Source: Pseudonocardiales bacterium
Lineage (GTDB): Bacteria; Actinomycetota; Actinomycetes; Mycobacteriales; Pseudonocardiaceae
DNA: 64,000 bases
Direction of reading: 5' to 3'
Assembly: GCA_019243635.1 (NCBI GenBank)
Contig: JAFAUB010000121.1
Coordinates: 1 to 64,000 of the forward strand
Shown: positions 1 through 9,862 of the stretch, piece by piece
How positions within the stretch are numbered: position 1 is the first letter of the stretch
Layout: every line of letters starts with the position of its first letter
Made by a program: the position numbers and the translations under genes
The notes under the pieces: generated by a model
What the model was told of the DNA's origin: nothing
Databases searched by the model: none
The model's input: the letters and a program-made list of their open reading frames with translations, nothing else

Positions 1-470
1 GCAACGGGCATCGCGCGGTCACCGTCCGGTACCTCACCCCGCACTCGAAATGGTCGATCCACTCCGCCTACCAGGACAACCTGCACATGCTGACGCTGTC
101 CCGCGGCGGGCAGGCGATCTGGATGTCCGATGTGGACGCCGCCAAGATCGGCGTCGAGGACAACGAGTGGATCGAGGCGGTCAATCGCAACGGCGTGGTG
201 GTGGCCCGGGCGATCGTCAGCCACCGGATGCCCGAGGGCACCGTGTTCATGTACCACGCCCAGGAGCGCACCATGGGCGTGCCGCGCATCGAGAAGACCG
301 GCAAGCGCGGTGGCATCCACAATGCGCTCACCCGGCTGATGATCAAGCCGACGCACCTGATCGGCGGCTACGCCCAGCAGTCGTTCGCGCTGAACTACCA
401 CGGCCCCACCGGCAACCAGCGCGATGAGGTCACCACCATCCGCCGCCGCAGCCAGGAGGTGCAGTACTGA
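1..470 (+). CDS. narG: Respiratory nitrate reductase alpha subunit, C-terminal part (partial)
   Basis: This is the 3' end of the molybdopterin catalytic subunit that reduces nitrate to nitrite on the cytoplasmic side of the membrane. The reading frame enters at base 3 and runs to TGA at 468-470, giving about 155 residues. They include SKWSIHSAYQDN, LTLSRGG, DVDAAKIGVEDNEW and a tail rich in Arg, which match the C-terminal Mo-cofactor-binding region of NarG. The rest of the gene and its promoter lie to the left of the window. narH starts 30 bases downstream on the same strand, followed by narJ and narI, so this is a complete narGHJI order. Confidence 0.95.
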   Translation, partial: NGHRAVTVRYLTPHSKWSIHSAYQDNLHMLTLSRGGQAIWMSDVDAAKIGVEDNEWIEAVNRNGVVVARAIVSHRMPEGTVFMYHAQERTMGVPRIEKTGKRGGIHNALTRLMIKPTHLIGGYAQQSFALNYHGPTGNQRDEVTTIRRRSQEVQY

Positions 471-500
471 TGCTGCGAACGAAGCTTGCGGAGTGAGCCG

Positions 501-2168
501 ATGAAACTGATGGCACAGCTGGCCATGGTGATGAACCTGGACAAGTGCATCGGCTGCCACACCTGCAGCGTCACCTGCAAGCAGGCGTGGACCAACCGCG
601 GCGGCGTCGAGTACGCGTGGTTCAACAACGTCGAGACCAGACCCGGGCAGGGGTACCCGCGGCAGTACCAGGACCAGCGGAAGTGGAAAGGCGGCTGGAC
701 GCTGACCAGACGCGGCCGGCTCACGTTGCGCTCGGGCTCGCGGCTCAAGCGGCTGCTGAGCATCTTCGCCAACCCCGACCTGCCGACGGTGGCCGACTAC
801 TACGAGCCGTGGACCTACGACTACGACAACCTGCTGTCCGCACCGGCGATGGACACCACCCCGGTGGCCCGACCCAAGTCACTGATCACCGGCGAGGACA
901 CCGCGGTCACCTGGGGCGCGAACTGGGACGACGACCTGGGCGGCGGACCCGCACAGATCGGCCGCGACCCGGTGCTGGCCACGCTCTCCGAGCGGGTGAA
1001 GCTGGAGTTCGAGCAGACGTTCATGTTCTACCTGCCGCGGATCTGCGAGCACTGCCTCAACCCGTCCTGCGCGGCGTCCTGCCCGTCCGGCGCGATCTAC
1101 AAGCGCAGCGAGGACGGCATCGTGCTGGTCGATCAGGACCGCTGCCGCGGCTGGCGGCAGTGCGTCACGGGGTGCCCGTACAAGAAGATCTACTTCAACC
1201 ACAAGACCGGCAAGGCGGAGAAGTGCACGTTCTGCTACCCGCGGGTGGAGGTGGGCATCCCGACGGTCTGCGCGGAGACCTGTGTGGGGCGGCTGCGCTA
1301 CATCGGAGTGGTGTTCTACGACGCGGACGCCGTGCTGGCGGCGGCGTCGGTGCCCGAGGAGAAGGACCTCTACCCCGCGCAGCTGGGCGTGTTCCTCAAC
1401 CCGCACGACCCTCGGGTGGTGGCGCAGGCCGAGCGGGCCGGGATCTCCCAGGAGTGGATCGAGGCGGCGCAGGCGTCCCCGGTGTACAAGCTGATCGTGG
1501 ACTACCAGGTGGCGCTGCCGCTGCACCCGGAGTACCGCACCATGCCGATGGTCTGGTACGTGCCGCCGCTGTCCCCGGTGGTGGACGTGCTGGCCGGCAC
1601 CGGGCACGACGGCGAGAACGCCGGCAACCTGTTCGGCGCGATCGACGCGCTGCGCATCCCGGTGGAGTACCTGGCCGAGCTGTTCACCGCGGGCGATGTG
1701 GGACCGGTGCGCGCCGCGCTGCAGCGGCTGGCGGCGATGCGCGCGCACATGCGCCAGGTCAACCTCGGCGAGCCGGTCCGCCCGGAGATCGCCGCCTCGG
1801 TGCGTCTGAGCACCACCGAGATCGAGGCGATGTACCGGCTGCTGGCCATCGCCAAGTACGAGCACCGCTACGTCATCCCCAGCGCGGCCGGCTCGGATGC
1901 GCACCGGCTGGATGCGCTGGCCACCGGGTGCAGCCTGAGCTCCGACGGCGGCCCGGGGATGACCGCGTTCGACGTCATGGACGACAAGTTCCACCTCACC
2001 GCGCGGCCGGCCGAGGACGGTAACGGTGTGGCGGCGCCGGTGGACAAGGCGCGCAGGATCAACCTGCTCAACTGGGACGGCAAGACCACGATCGGCCTGT
2101 TCGCCCCCGCGCCGGACACCGCAGAGCACCGCAACGGCGCCAAACCCGTGGTGGAGCAGACCCGGTGA
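501..2168 (+). CDS. narH: Respiratory nitrate reductase beta subunit (Fe-S electron transfer)
   Basis: NarH passes electrons from the NarI hemes to NarG. The protein is 555 residues, normal for the family. Ligands are visible at residues 16-26 (CIGCHTCSVTC), about 182-195 (CEHCLNPSCAASC), about 214 (CRGWRQCVTGC) and about 242 (CTFC...CAETC). The Trp in CRGWRQC takes the place of one Cys, the NarH signature for a [3Fe-4S] cluster beside three [4Fe-4S]. The frame is open back to a TTG at 486, but ATG at 501 gives the usual MKLMAQLAMVMNLDKC start and is preferred. The stop overlaps the GTG of narJ (GTGA). Confidence 0.95.
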   Translation: MKLMAQLAMVMNLDKCIGCHTCSVTCKQAWTNRGGVEYAWFNNVETRPGQGYPRQYQDQRKWKGGWTLTRRGRLTLRSGSRLKRLLSIFANPDLPTVADYYEPWTYDYDNLLSAPAMDTTPVARPKSLITGEDTAVTWGANWDDDLGGGPAQIGRDPVLATLSERVKLEFEQTFMFYLPRICEHCLNPSCAASCPSGAIYKRSEDGIVLVDQDRCRGWRQCVTGCPYKKIYFNHKTGKAEKCTFCYPRVEVGIPTVCAETCVGRLRYIGVVFYDADAVLAAASVPEEKDLYPAQLGVFLNPHDPRVVAQAERAGISQEWIEAAQASPVYKLIVDYQVALPLHPEYRTMPMVWYVPPLSPVVDVLAGTGHDGENAGNLFGAIDALRIPVEYLAELFTAGDVGPVRAALQRLAAMRAHMRQVNLGEPVRPEIAASVRLSTTEIEAMYRLLAIAKYEHRYVIPSAAGSDAHRLDALATGCSLSSDGGPGMTAFDVMDDKFHLTARPAEDGNGVAAPVDKARRINLLNWDGKTTIGLFAPAPDTAEHRNGAKPVVEQTR

Positions 2169-2839
2169 GCCCGGCCTGGCTGGGCCGCCGCAAGGCGCAG
2201 ACGCCCGCTGAGCTCGGGCAGCGCGTGGTGTGGCGGATCGCCGCGCTCCTGCTGGACTACCCGACGCGGCAGACCCTGGACCTGCTCGACGAGCTGCACG
2301 CGGCGGCCGCAGCGCTGCCCACGCCGGCGGGGCCCGCGCTGGTGTCGTTCCTGGACGAGGTCCGCCGCAGACCTCCGACCGAGCTGGCCGCGCACTACGT
2401 GGAGACCTTCGACCTGCGACGTCGCCACTGCCTGCACCTGAGCTACTACGCCTTCGGTGACACGCGCAAACGTGGCATGGCGCTGCTGCGGTTCAAGCAC
2501 GCCTATCGCGCGGCGGGCGCCACCCTGGGCGAGCACGAGCTGCCGGACCATCTGGCGGTGGTGCTGGAGTTCGCCGCGACCGTCGACCCGGTGGTCGGCC
2601 GACGGCTGCTGGTGGAGTACCGGCCGGTGGTGGAGCTGCTCAGGCTGTCCCTGCACGAGGTCGGGTCGCCCTATCGGACGGTGCTCGACGCGGTGTGCGC
2701 CACCCTTCCGGAGATCAACGCGGCCGACCGGCGCCGGGTCACCGAGCTGGCCGCGCAGGGGCCACCGGAGGAAGAGGTGGGCCTGGAGCCCTTCGGGGTG
2801 GACCCGATGATGCCCGAGCAGCTGGAGGGACGCCGGTGA
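2165..2839 (+). CDS. narJ: Nitrate reductase delta subunit (assembly chaperone)
   Basis: NarJ is a cytoplasmic TorD-family chaperone that holds NarGH during molybdenum cofactor insertion and is not part of the final enzyme. The protein is 224 residues. It carries the family signature around ETFDLRRRHCLHLSYYAFGDTRKRG and the following helix RFKHAYRAAG. It starts on a GTG overlapping the narH stop, and its own stop overlaps the narI GTG, so translation of the four nar genes is coupled. The C-terminal tail after about residue 190 is variable in the family. Confidence 0.93.
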   Translation: MSPAWLGRRKAQTPAELGQRVVWRIAALLLDYPTRQTLDLLDELHAAAAALPTPAGPALVSFLDEVRRRPPTELAAHYVETFDLRRRHCLHLSYYAFGDTRKRGMALLRFKHAYRAAGATLGEHELPDHLAVVLEFAATVDPVVGRRLLVEYRPVVELLRLSLHEVGSPYRTVLDAVCATLPEINAADRRRVTELAAQGPPEEEVGLEPFGVDPMMPEQLEGRR

Positions 2840-3591
2840 CCGGGCTGCTGTGGGTGACGGTGCCCTACGTGGCGTTCACCTCGTTCCTGCTCGGCCACAT
2901 CTGGCGCTACCGGCACGACCAGTTCGGCTGGACCACCCGGTCCTCCCAGCTTTACGAGAGCCGCCTGCTCCGGTGGGGCAGCCCGTTGTTCCACTTCGGG
3001 CTGCTGGCCGTACTCGGCGGGCACGTCATGGGCGTCGGCGTCCCCGAGAGCTGGACCGCGGCGCTCGGGGTTTCCGAGCCCGCCTACCACCTGATGTCGG
3101 TGTCCATGGGCACGCTGTCCGGCCTGGCCACGGTCGCCGGGCTCGGGATCCTGCTGTACCGGCGGGCCACCGTGGCCGCGGTGCGCAAGGCCACCACCGG
3201 CATCGACAAGATCATGTATCTGCTGCTGGGCGGCGCGATCGGCACCGGGATGCTGAACACCGTGGGCAGCAACCTGATCGGCGGCGGCTACGACTACCGG
3301 GCAACGGTGTCACCCTGGTTCCGCAGCCTGTTCACCGTCCACCCACGACCAGAGCTGATGGCCGGTGTCCCGACCAGCTTCCAGATCCACGCTCTGGTGG
3401 TGCTCACCCTGCTGGGCGTCTGGCCCTACACCCGCCTGGTGCACGTCTTCAGCGCACCCTTGGGCTACCTGACCCGCCCCTACGTCGTCTACCGCAGCCG
3501 CGACGTCAACCACCCCGGTGCGCACCGCTACGCCCGTGCCTGGGAGGTATCCGCCACCCCGGCAGCGAGAAAGGTACACAATCATCCATGA
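2836..3591 (+). CDS. narI: Respiratory nitrate reductase gamma subunit (di-heme b membrane anchor)
   Basis: NarI oxidises quinol in the membrane and passes electrons to NarH. The 251-residue protein has five hydrophobic segments. Candidate axial heme His residues occur near the N terminus (HFGLLAVLGGH) and near the C terminus (FQIHALVVLTLLGVWPYTRLVHVFSAP). It starts on GTG inside the narJ stop; the frame is open further left, but that part only overlaps narJ. The last codons (VHNHP) and the stop lie inside the first unit of a dispersed repeat (3569-3640), so the original 3' end has probably been replaced by repeat sequence. Confidence 0.95.
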   Translation: MTGLLWVTVPYVAFTSFLLGHIWRYRHDQFGWTTRSSQLYESRLLRWGSPLFHFGLLAVLGGHVMGVGVPESWTAALGVSEPAYHLMSVSMGTLSGLATVAGLGILLYRRATVAAVRKATTGIDKIMYLLLGGAIGTGMLNTVGSNLIGGGYDYRATVSPWFRSLFTVHPRPELMAGVPTSFQIHALVVLTLLGVWPYTRLVHVFSAPLGYLTRPYVVYRSRDVNHPGAHRYARAWEVSATPAARKVHNHP

Positions 3592-3640
3592 GACCCTGTA
3601 CGGGCGGGCTAGAAGGTGCACAAGCATCCATGAGACCCTG
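3569..3640. repeat. Two-unit tandem copy of a dispersed repeat
   Basis: Two direct copies about 42 bp apart share the core GTGCACAAGCATCCATGAGA (the first copy has three changes), followed by CCCTG and, after the first unit, a GGCGGGCT-like end. A second two-unit copy lies in the opposite orientation at 21661-21730. The narI stop codon is inside the first unit. No inverted structure or coding potential is evident. Confidence 0.7.
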
Positions 3641-3686
3641 CGGCCGGTGAGGAGTACCGGCACTGGTGAGGGGGCACTGCACGGCG

Positions 3687-4991
3687 CTAGCTGAGCAGTT
3701 CGGTCGGCGGGGGAAGGTCGACACAGATCAATGCCCACGGGCGGTCCTCGACCCGGGTCATGACGAGGGTGGCGCGTCGGGTGCCACGGAGCTTGAGCCG
3801 GCGATGCAGGTTCTCGACGTTGCCGGCCAGGCCGCGGCGGCGAATGTCAACCGAGCCGATATCCAGCGCCCACAGCCGGGATGGCAGCGCCTTCTGGTCC
3901 CAGGGCCTGGAGTCGAGCACGCGTAAGGTTCGGGCGAACGGGGTGCGAAGCGCGACGTCGCTGGACAGGAACGCGATCTGGGGGTCGATCTTCCACGCGC
4001 CCAGGCCGCGTGCCAGGTCCTCCACGAGGCCGGCGCGGGTGACGGCCGGGTTGGGGTCGAGCAGGAACGCGCCGGGGTCTCGGTGTTGCACCTGGTGACC
4101 GGGTAGCGGTAGCAGCATGTGGCCCGCCGGCAGGATCGTGGCCCGGCTGGTAGCGGTGGCCAGGGCTGGTGACCACAGCGCGGCCTCCTTGAGGTTGCGC
4201 CGGTCAGCGATGAACTCCACCTCCCAGCCGGGGGGAACCGCGTCGCGGGCGATTCCTGGTGCCGCTTTGATCCCGACGGCGGCGACCCGCTCGACCAGGC
4301 TGGTGGCCCACGACAGCGGCGGCTCACTGGCACCGGCGCGCATCCGACTGCCCTGGGCCCCACTGCCCTGCACCCGACTGCCCTGCGTTCGACTGCCCTG
4401 GATTCGACTGCCCTGCGTTCGACTGCCCTGCGTTCGACTGCCCTGGGTTCGACTGCCCTGGGTCCGACTGTCCTGGGTCCGCCGCGCCGGGTCGACGAAC
4501 ACCGCGTCGATATCCCTCAGGTCCACCTCGCGGACGTCGGCGTGCACGGCGGTGACCGCCTCGGCCACCGCGTAGGCCTCCGCGTTGAGCATGGCCATCC
4601 GCAGGTGCAACGGGTCACGATCGACCGCGATGACGTCCTGCTGGCTCGCCAGGGCGATGAGATCCCCACCGATGCCGCAACACAGATCTCCCACGCGGGC
4701 GACTCCGGCGAAACGCGCCGCTCGGTGCCGAGCCACAACCTCCGCTGTGGCCTGCTCCAGGCCGGCGCGGGTGAAGAACATCCGCTCCGCCCTGGTGAAC
4801 TTCTCCCGGGCGTGGCGGCGCAGCTCATGTTGCGCAAGCGCAGCGCTCACCAGCTCCGCCGGGTAGTCACGACGCAGGCGAGCGCCGACTCGCAGCTCCG
4901 TCTCCGGGGTGAGAACCTCTCCCGCCAGCCGACCCAGCAGCTCCGCGCCCGCCGGCGCGACCAGCGCCTCCAACCAGTCACTACCGCTCAC
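3687..4991 (-). CDS. Class I SAM-dependent methyltransferase with THUMP-like C-terminal domain
   Basis: The 434-residue protein has a methyltransferase core with motif [16 protein letters not shown] near residue 104, an acidic motif [12 protein letters not shown], and VFVDPARR as motif IV. The C-terminal third has [25 protein letters not shown], as in actinobacterial proteins annotated THUMP-like, which suggests an RNA substrate; the target is not known. The start is GTG at 4991 with GGAAGAGGCGG just upstream. Directly after motif IV there is an in-frame run of nine 15-bp units (RTQGS-like pentapeptides, 4341-4475), absent from a compact methyltransferase fold and probably a flexible loop. 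It is divergent from the LuxR gene, 81 bp apart. Confidence 0.85.
   Translation of the reverse strand: MSGSDWLEALVAPAGAELLGRLAGEVLTPETELRVGARLRRDYPAELVSAALAQHELRRHAREKFTRAERMFFTRAGLEQATAEVVARHRAARFAGVARVGDLCCGIGGDLIALASQQDVIAVDRDPLHLRMAMLNAEAYAVAEAVTAVHADVREVDLRDIDAVFVDPARRTQDSRTQGSRTQGSRTQGSRTQGSRIQGSRTQGSRVQGSGAQGSRMRAGASEPPLSWATSLVERVAAVGIKAAPGIARDAVPPGWEVEFIADRRNLKEAALWSPALATATSRATILPAGHMLLPLPGHQVQHRDPGAFLLDPNPAVTRAGLVEDLARGLGAWKIDPQIAFLSSDVALRTPFARTLRVLDSRPWDQKALPSRLWALDIGSVDIRRRGLAGNVENLHRRLKLRGTRRATLVMTRVEDRPWALICVDLPPPTELLS
4341..4475. repeat. 15-bp in-frame minisatellite, nine units, inside the methyltransferase gene
   Basis: The unit CGTTCGACTGCCCTG (plus strand) recurs nine times with changes mainly in the first four bases. 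On the coding strand it encodes QGSRT-type pentapeptides. The number of units is a multiple of codons, so gain or loss of units keeps the frame. Confidence 0.9.
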
Positions 4992-5072
4992 GCCGCCTCT
5001 TCCCTGGTTCCCCGCCCGATCATCTTCGCGCGGTCACGTGGGGGTGGTCGGGGGTGCCTTTACGCTTGGGGG

Positions 5073-7679
5073 GTGTCCGGGGAGTGGCCGCTGACTGGGC
5101 GGGCCGAGGAGCTGAGTCGGATCGGGGGGCTGACCCGTCGTCGGGATGGGCCGGCGGGAGTGGTGCTGGCTGGGGCGGCGGGGGTGGGTAAGACCCGACT
5201 GGCCCGGGAGGTGCTGGCGACGGCGCAGCGGCGTGGCGCGCTGGTCCGGTGGGCGGTGGCGACGGCGTCGGCACGGGCGCTGCCGCTGGGTGCGTTCGCG
5301 GCGACGCTGGGGGTGGTCGGTGCGGATCCGGCCAGATTGGTGCGCCAGGCGAGCGAGGCGTTGCTGGCTGGTGCGGGGCGGGCGGGGGTGGTCGTCGGGG
5401 TGGATGATGCGCACCTACTGGATGAGCTGTCCGCGGTGTTGGTGCACCAGTTGGTACTGCGCCGGGTGGCGAGTGTGGTGCTCACGCTGCGCAGTGGAGA
5501 GAGCGCGCCGGACGCGGTGACGGCGTTGTGGAAGGACGGGCACCTGCCGCGGCTGGAGCTGGCGCCGTTGTCTCCGGCCGAGACCGCGACCCTGGTGGAG
5601 GCACGGCTGGGCGGGCCGGTGGACAGCGCCGCGGCGCGCCGGCTGTGGTCTCTCACCCGGGGCAATGGGCTGTATCTACGGCAGCTGGTCGACGGCGAGC
5701 TGGAGTCGAGCCGGTTGCGCCAGGTCGCCGGGGTGTGGCGGTGGACGGGTGAGCCGGAGCTGTCGCCGGGGTTGGTCGAGCTGGTGTCGGCCCGGATCGG
5801 CCGGCTGCCGCAGGCGCAGCGCGACGTGGTGGAGGTGCTGGCGTTCGGTGAGCCGCTGGGCATACCGCTGCTGGTGGGGTTGACCGATGCCCTCGCGGTG
5901 GAGCAGGTCGAGGCTCGGGGCCTGGTTGAGGTGTACCCGGACGGGCGGCGGTTGCAGGCTCGGCTGGCCCACCCGCTCTACGGCGAGGTGCAGCGGGCGC
6001 GCATCGGCACGCTGCACGCTCGGCGGCTGCGCGGTCGGATCGCGGGCGCGCTGGGCGCCACTGGCGGGCGGCGGGCTGGTGACACCCTGCGCCGTGCGGT
6101 GTTGATGCTGGACTCCGACCTGCCACCCGATCCGGTGTTGCTCACCGACGCCGCCCGCCGGGCCACCGGACTGGGAGACCTCGCGCTGGCCGTGCGGGTC
6201 GCGCGGGCCGCAGTGGCCGCCGGCGGCGGGTTCGAGCCGCACCTCCTCCTGGGCAACGCGTTGTCCTGGTCTGGCCGGGGGGCCGAGACTGACGCCGAAC
6301 TGGCCCCGCTCAGCTCCTTAGCCCGCACCGACGCCCAGCGAGCCCGAGCGGCGATGCTCCGGGTGGCCGCATTGGCCTGGATACTGGCCCGTCCCGCGGA
6401 GGCCGAGGCCGTGCTCGACGCTGTGGCGAGTACCATCTCCGATGAGATCGCCGCCTTAGAGCTGGTCGCGCAGCGCTCGGTTCTCGCCGCCTACCTCGGA
6501 CGGACCGCCCAGGCCGCCGAGGCGGCCGCCGGGGTGCTCGCCCATCCGCGATGCTCCCCGGCCGCGACGCAGCTGGCGAGCTGGGGTTTCGCGGCGGCGA
6601 GTGGGGGGCTGGGTCGCCTGGAGCGAGTGGACGAGGATCTGGGGCGGATCGACGCCCGCGCCGATCCGGGGCTGCATCAAGTGGGCGGCGCCCTGTTCTT
6701 TTGGCTGCGGGGGCTGCTCCTGGTCGGCCTGTTGGACCGAGCGGATCAGGCCGCGCGGCGCTACCGCGAGCGCTGCCAAGACACCCCCGGACCCGGGGAG
6801 GTGATGACCAGCTTCATGTGCGCGGGGGTAGCGATCTCCCGTGGCCAGGTCCAGACCGCGGCGCGGTGGTACCGCCAAGCTATCGCGGGAATTCACGGAA
6901 GGGACCCCGGCGGCTGGTCATTCGCCGGATTGGTGGGCCTCACCGGCACGCTCGGGATGGCCGGTGAGGCGACCTCGGCACGCCAGGCATTTGTAGAGAT
7001 GACAGCTGCGCGGCATCCCACATTCGTCTTCCTGGAGCCGGAGGTCCTGCTCGCCCAGGCGTGGGTAGCCGCCGCCGAAGGCGGTGTCAGTGAGGCCGTC
7101 ACGCTGGCCCGGCGGGCGGCCGAATTGGCTGCCTCGCAACACCAGCCCGCCGTGGAGGTGCTCGCGCTGCACACCGCGGTCTGCTTCGGTGACCACACCG
7201 TGGCCGACCGGCTCGCCCAGCTGGCCACCCAGGTCGACGGGCCCCGCGCCGCCCCTGCCGCCGCGCACGCCGCCGCGCTGGCCGCCGAGGACGGCGCGGC
7301 GCTGCACGCCGCCTCAGTCCAGCTCGAAGAGATGGGCGCGCTGCTGTCGGCCGCTGATGCCGCCGCCCAGGCCGCCGCCGCCCACGCCCGCCAGGACCGG
7401 CGCGGCTCCGCCCACACCGCCGCCACCCGCGCCCACCGGCTGGCTCAGGCCTGCGAAGGTGCCCGCACCCCCGCGCTGGCCGCCATCGCCGCACCACTGC
7501 CCCTCACCCACCGCGAGCGCGAGATCGCCACCCTGGCCGCCAACGGGCTGTCCAACCGCCAGATCGCCCAGCGGCTAGTCGTCTCGGTCCGCACCGTGGA
7601 GGGCCACCTCTACCGCGTCTGCGCCAAGCTCGGCATCTCCGACCGCACCACACTCGCCACCCTGCTCAACGGCCACTGA
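5073..7679 (+). CDS. LuxR-family transcriptional regulator with AAA ATPase domain (LAL-like)
   Basis: This is an 868-residue signal-transducing ATPase regulator. Walker [12 protein letters not shown] lies near residue 30 and the Walker B-like [12 protein letters not shown] near residue 107. A long alpha-helical, TPR-like middle part follows. The C-terminal GerE-type helix-turn-helix reads [23 protein letters not shown], then [13 protein letters not shown]. The frame is open upstream to 4542, but that part is antisense to the methyltransferase. GTG at 5073 gives the usual short N terminus before TGRAEEL. A hairpin at 7703-7736 ends the gene. Its target genes cannot be deduced; the ECF sigma gene follows on the same strand. 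Confidence 0.88.
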   Translation: MSGEWPLTGRAEELSRIGGLTRRRDGPAGVVLAGAAGVGKTRLAREVLATAQRRGALVRWAVATASARALPLGAFAATLGVVGADPARLVRQASEALLAGAGRAGVVVGVDDAHLLDELSAVLVHQLVLRRVASVVLTLRSGESAPDAVTALWKDGHLPRLELAPLSPAETATLVEARLGGPVDSAAARRLWSLTRGNGLYLRQLVDGELESSRLRQVAGVWRWTGEPELSPGLVELVSARIGRLPQAQRDVVEVLAFGEPLGIPLLVGLTDALAVEQVEARGLVEVYPDGRRLQARLAHPLYGEVQRARIGTLHARRLRGRIAGALGATGGRRAGDTLRRAVLMLDSDLPPDPVLLTDAARRATGLGDLALAVRVARAAVAAGGGFEPHLLLGNALSWSGRGAETDAELAPLSSLARTDAQRARAAMLRVAALAWILARPAEAEAVLDAVASTISDEIAALELVAQRSVLAAYLGRTAQAAEAAAGVLAHPRCSPAATQLASWGFAAASGGLGRLERVDEDLGRIDARADPGLHQVGGALFFWLRGLLLVGLLDRADQAARRYRERCQDTPGPGEVMTSFMCAGVAISRGQVQTAARWYRQAIAGIHGRDPGGWSFAGLVGLTGTLGMAGEATSARQAFVEMTAARHPTFVFLEPEVLLAQAWVAAAEGGVSEAVTLARRAAELAASQHQPAVEVLALHTAVCFGDHTVADRLAQLATQVDGPRAAPAAAHAAALAAEDGAALHAASVQLEEMGALLSAADAAAQAAAAHARQDRRGSAHTAATRAHRLAQACEGARTPALAAIAAPLPLTHREREIATLAANGLSNRQIAQRLVVSVRTVEGHLYRVCAKLGISDRTTLATLLNGH

Positions 7680-7702
7680 CCCCGGCCGCGTACCCAGGCC
7701 GT

Positions 7703-7736
7703 CGGTGATGCGAGTAGCCGACTACTCGCATCACCG
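7703..7736 (+). terminator. Stem-loop after the LuxR gene
   Basis: A perfect 15-bp stem (CGGTGATGCGAGTAG and its complement) with a 4-base loop CCGA begins 24 bases after the stop codon. There is no T-run, which is common for actinomycete terminators. It is not a member of the 46-bp palindrome family, although the inner part GATGCGAGT also occurs in the copy at 15440. Confidence 0.75.
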
Positions 7737-7812
7737 CGCCGCATCGCGACCACGCTCGACCGCGTGAGCGAGCACCGCCCACATAGTCGACACCAAGGGG
7801 CCGCGATTCCTC

Positions 7813-8409
7813 ATGACAACCGCCATCATCAGTCACGTTCCCCCCGACGCCACGGACAGCGTGGCTGACCTGTTGCGGCGGATCAGCGACCGGGATCCGG
7901 CGGCTTGGGATGACATCCTGCGCCGGCACGGCACGCTCGTGTCGGCGACGGTGCGCTCGTTTCGGCTGCAGGAGGCCGACGCCTTCGACGCGGTGCAGAT
8001 GACCTGGCTGCGGCTGGCCGAGAACGCCCACCGAGTGCGGTTCCCCGAGCGGCTGGGGGGATGGCTGGCAACCACCGCCCGTCGCGAATGCCTGCACATC
8101 CTGCGCCAGGCCAAGCTCGGACACAACCGCGCCGACGGGGCGCCGGACGATGTCGCCGACCCCTGCGCGGGTCCCGAGCAGCGCACCATCGACACGCTCA
8201 CCACACGGACGCTGCGCACACTCATCGACGAGCTGCCGCCGCGCCGCGCAACCCTGATCCGGCTGCTGTTCACCGACAACCCCCGCTCCTACGCCGAGAT
8301 AGCCCGCATCGCCGCGATCCCGCCCGGCGGGATCGGCCCCACCCGGGCACGGGCCTTGCGAGAGCTACGGGACAAGCTCGACGACCACGAGCTGAGACCC
8401 GGCGCCTGA
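7813..8409 (+). CDS. ECF-type RNA polymerase sigma factor
   Basis: The 198-residue protein has a region 2 with FDAVQMTWLRLAENAHRVRFPERLGGWLATTARRE near residues 57-92 and a region 4 helix-turn-helix with LPPRRATLIRLLF and SYAEIARIAAIP. There is no extra C-terminal domain and no adjacent anti-sigma factor. ATG at 7813 follows the LuxR gene by 133 bp, with the hairpin between them. The reading frame stops exactly where a truncated helicase fragment on the opposite strand begins, so DNA downstream of the stop has been rearranged. Confidence 0.85.
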   Translation: MTTAIISHVPPDATDSVADLLRRISDRDPAAWDDILRRHGTLVSATVRSFRLQEADAFDAVQMTWLRLAENAHRVRFPERLGGWLATTARRECLHILRQAKLGHNRADGAPDDVADPCAGPEQRTIDTLTTRTLRTLIDELPPRRATLIRLLFTDNPRSYAEIARIAAIPPGGIGPTRARALRELRDKLDDHELRPGA

Positions 8410-8786
8410 CTTTGATGCGGCAGCGGATCGAGGTCGCTCGACGTCACGGCGAGCATGGGGTCGAACAGCGCGGCGTAGCGGATTCGCAGCGCCTCCGCGG
8501 CCAGTCGCCAGGACTCCGGGTCGCCGTCGAAGGCGTGTGCCCTTCCGCGCTGCTCGAGGCGGACTCGTGCCTCTTGATCGCGGCCAAGTACTGCCTGGCC
8601 GGTCGGGCCATGCTCGTGACGGTAGGTCACCTCGACGAAGTTCGCCCCGAACCACTTGATCGACACGACGTCGACCGGGTAATCACCAGCGACGCCGGTT
8701 GCGCGGACGCCGGGAACCAACTGCTCGAGTCGGGTCCGAAGAGCGTCCTCACCGGCCGCATCGCCTGAACCGTTTGGGTGCTCCAT
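8410..8786 (-). pseudogene. SNF2-family helicase, 5' fragment only (DrmD-like)
   Basis: Starting at ATG 8786, about 125 codons resemble the N terminus of large SNF2-type helicases, such as those of DISARM (DrmD): RTRLEQLVPGVRATG, WFGANFVEVTYRHEHG, PESWRLAAEALRIRYA and AVTSSDLDPLPHQ. In such helicases PLPHQ immediately precedes the ATP-binding region. Here similarity ends at PLPHQ, and the frame continues antisense through the sigma factor gene. No ATPase motif is present, so the protein cannot be a helicase. I take it as a remnant left by a deletion at about 8411; the exact parent family is inferred. Confidence 0.6.
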
Positions 8787-9175
8787 ATGCGCTGTCTCCC
8801 GGATCCTGGTCCCAGTTCCGCCGATTATCTGCCGAACGTCGTGATCAGCTACCGTAGCGGGAGCCGCACCTGGCCGTGGGCGCCCGCTGTGGCGATTCAA
8901 TCGGAACCTCAGCAGCGTGAACCCCACGCTCCGCTGAAGGCTGGGAGACCCGAGGTCAACGGCCGTTGGCCGTGGTGGTGCCAGATGCAAGCGATCAGCC
9001 AGAGACTCTGATGAGGGTTTGCAAGCGCGAGCTCGCGGCAGAGCACATGGCGTCCAGTGTACGGACCGTTCCTCAGCACGACCTCCCACCACCGCGCTAC
9101 GCGGCGTCGAGCGCGCTTGTAGCCTTAGAGCCAGCCGCCAAGCCAGGCGTGTGCTGCCGATGATGGGGACGATGC
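8787..9175. other. Intergenic region without a recognisable gene
   Basis: About 390 bp between the helicase fragment and the methyltransferase. I see no conserved reading frame, no tRNA-like T-loop and no strong terminator. A small hairpin (ACGGCC-GTT-GGCCGT) lies near 8960. It may hold the promoter of the methyltransferase at 9176. Confidence 0.5.
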
Positions 9176-9763
9176 GTGACCGGGTCGCCGGCTGAGAACT
9201 GGGGCCGGTGGCGTCGGCAGATCAGCCCCACCGACTACGACGAGCGCTGGCGGCGCATGGAGGCCACCGGCGCGAACCCCCATGGTGAGGCGGACCTCGT
9301 GTTCTCCTACGGCCCACGCTCCGTGCTGGACGGGGGGTGTGGCACCGGCCGGGTGGCCATCGAGCTGGCTCGCCGCGGGCTCGACGTCGTCGGTATCGAT
9401 CTTGATCCGGACATGATCGGTCTGGCGCGCGCCAAGGCACCCCGGCTCCCCTGGGTGCAGACTGATCTCAGCGAGCTCGAGCTGCCGGCCCGGTTCGATG
9501 CCGTCGTGCTTGCCGGCAACGTCATTCCGTTCGTGGCACGCGACCGGCGCGCGGCGGCGGTCATCGCGTGTGCGCGGCACCTGGCGCCGGGCGGTCGGCT
9601 CATCGCCGGGTTCCAGCTCCAGGAGGGCTGGCCGACCCTGGCGGACTACGACAGGTGGTGCGAGACCGCCGGTGTCACCCTCGAAGCCCGGTACGCCACG
9701 TGGGACCGCGACCCGTTCACCGATACCGGCTCGTACGCCGTGTCGGTGCACCGCCGTTCATAA
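9176..9763 (+). CDS. Class I SAM-dependent methyltransferase
   Basis: A 195-residue small-molecule-type methyltransferase. The SAM site is SVLDGGCGTGRVAIELA near residues 43-60, followed by VVGIDLDPDMIGLARAKAP and a motif IV-like FDAVVLAGNVIPF. It starts on GTG at 9176, with GGGGAC upstream; an ATG four bases before is out of frame. The substrate cannot be told. It stands alone: upstream is a helicase remnant and downstream a truncated transpeptidase. Confidence 0.85.
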   Translation: MTGSPAENWGRWRRQISPTDYDERWRRMEATGANPHGEADLVFSYGPRSVLDGGCGTGRVAIELARRGLDVVGIDLDPDMIGLARAKAPRLPWVQTDLSELELPARFDAVVLAGNVIPFVARDRRAAAVIACARHLAPGGRLIAGFQLQEGWPTLADYDRWCETAGVTLEARYATWDRDPFTDTGSYAVSVHRRS

Positions 9764-9862
9764 GTGTTCGGGCTGGTGAACAGGGGACGAACAACTCAAG
9801 CGAGAGGGCCGAGAGTAACGGTCGTCTGCAACACCTCAGCAGAGGAGCCGATTGCCACGTAG

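Noticed and set aside
879..2129. A 416-codon minus-strand frame
   Set aside because: Antisense to narH; composition typical of the third-position GC shadow.
4341..4475. CRISPR array
   Set aside because: The units are 15 bp without spacers and lie in frame inside a gene; it is a minisatellite.
4542..5072. N-terminal extension of the LuxR regulator by 177 residues
   Set aside because: The extension is antisense to the methyltransferase and has no conserved sequence; GTG 5073 gives the normal family start.
8787..9175. tRNA gene or attachment site
   Set aside because: No T-loop consensus or cloverleaf could be drawn.
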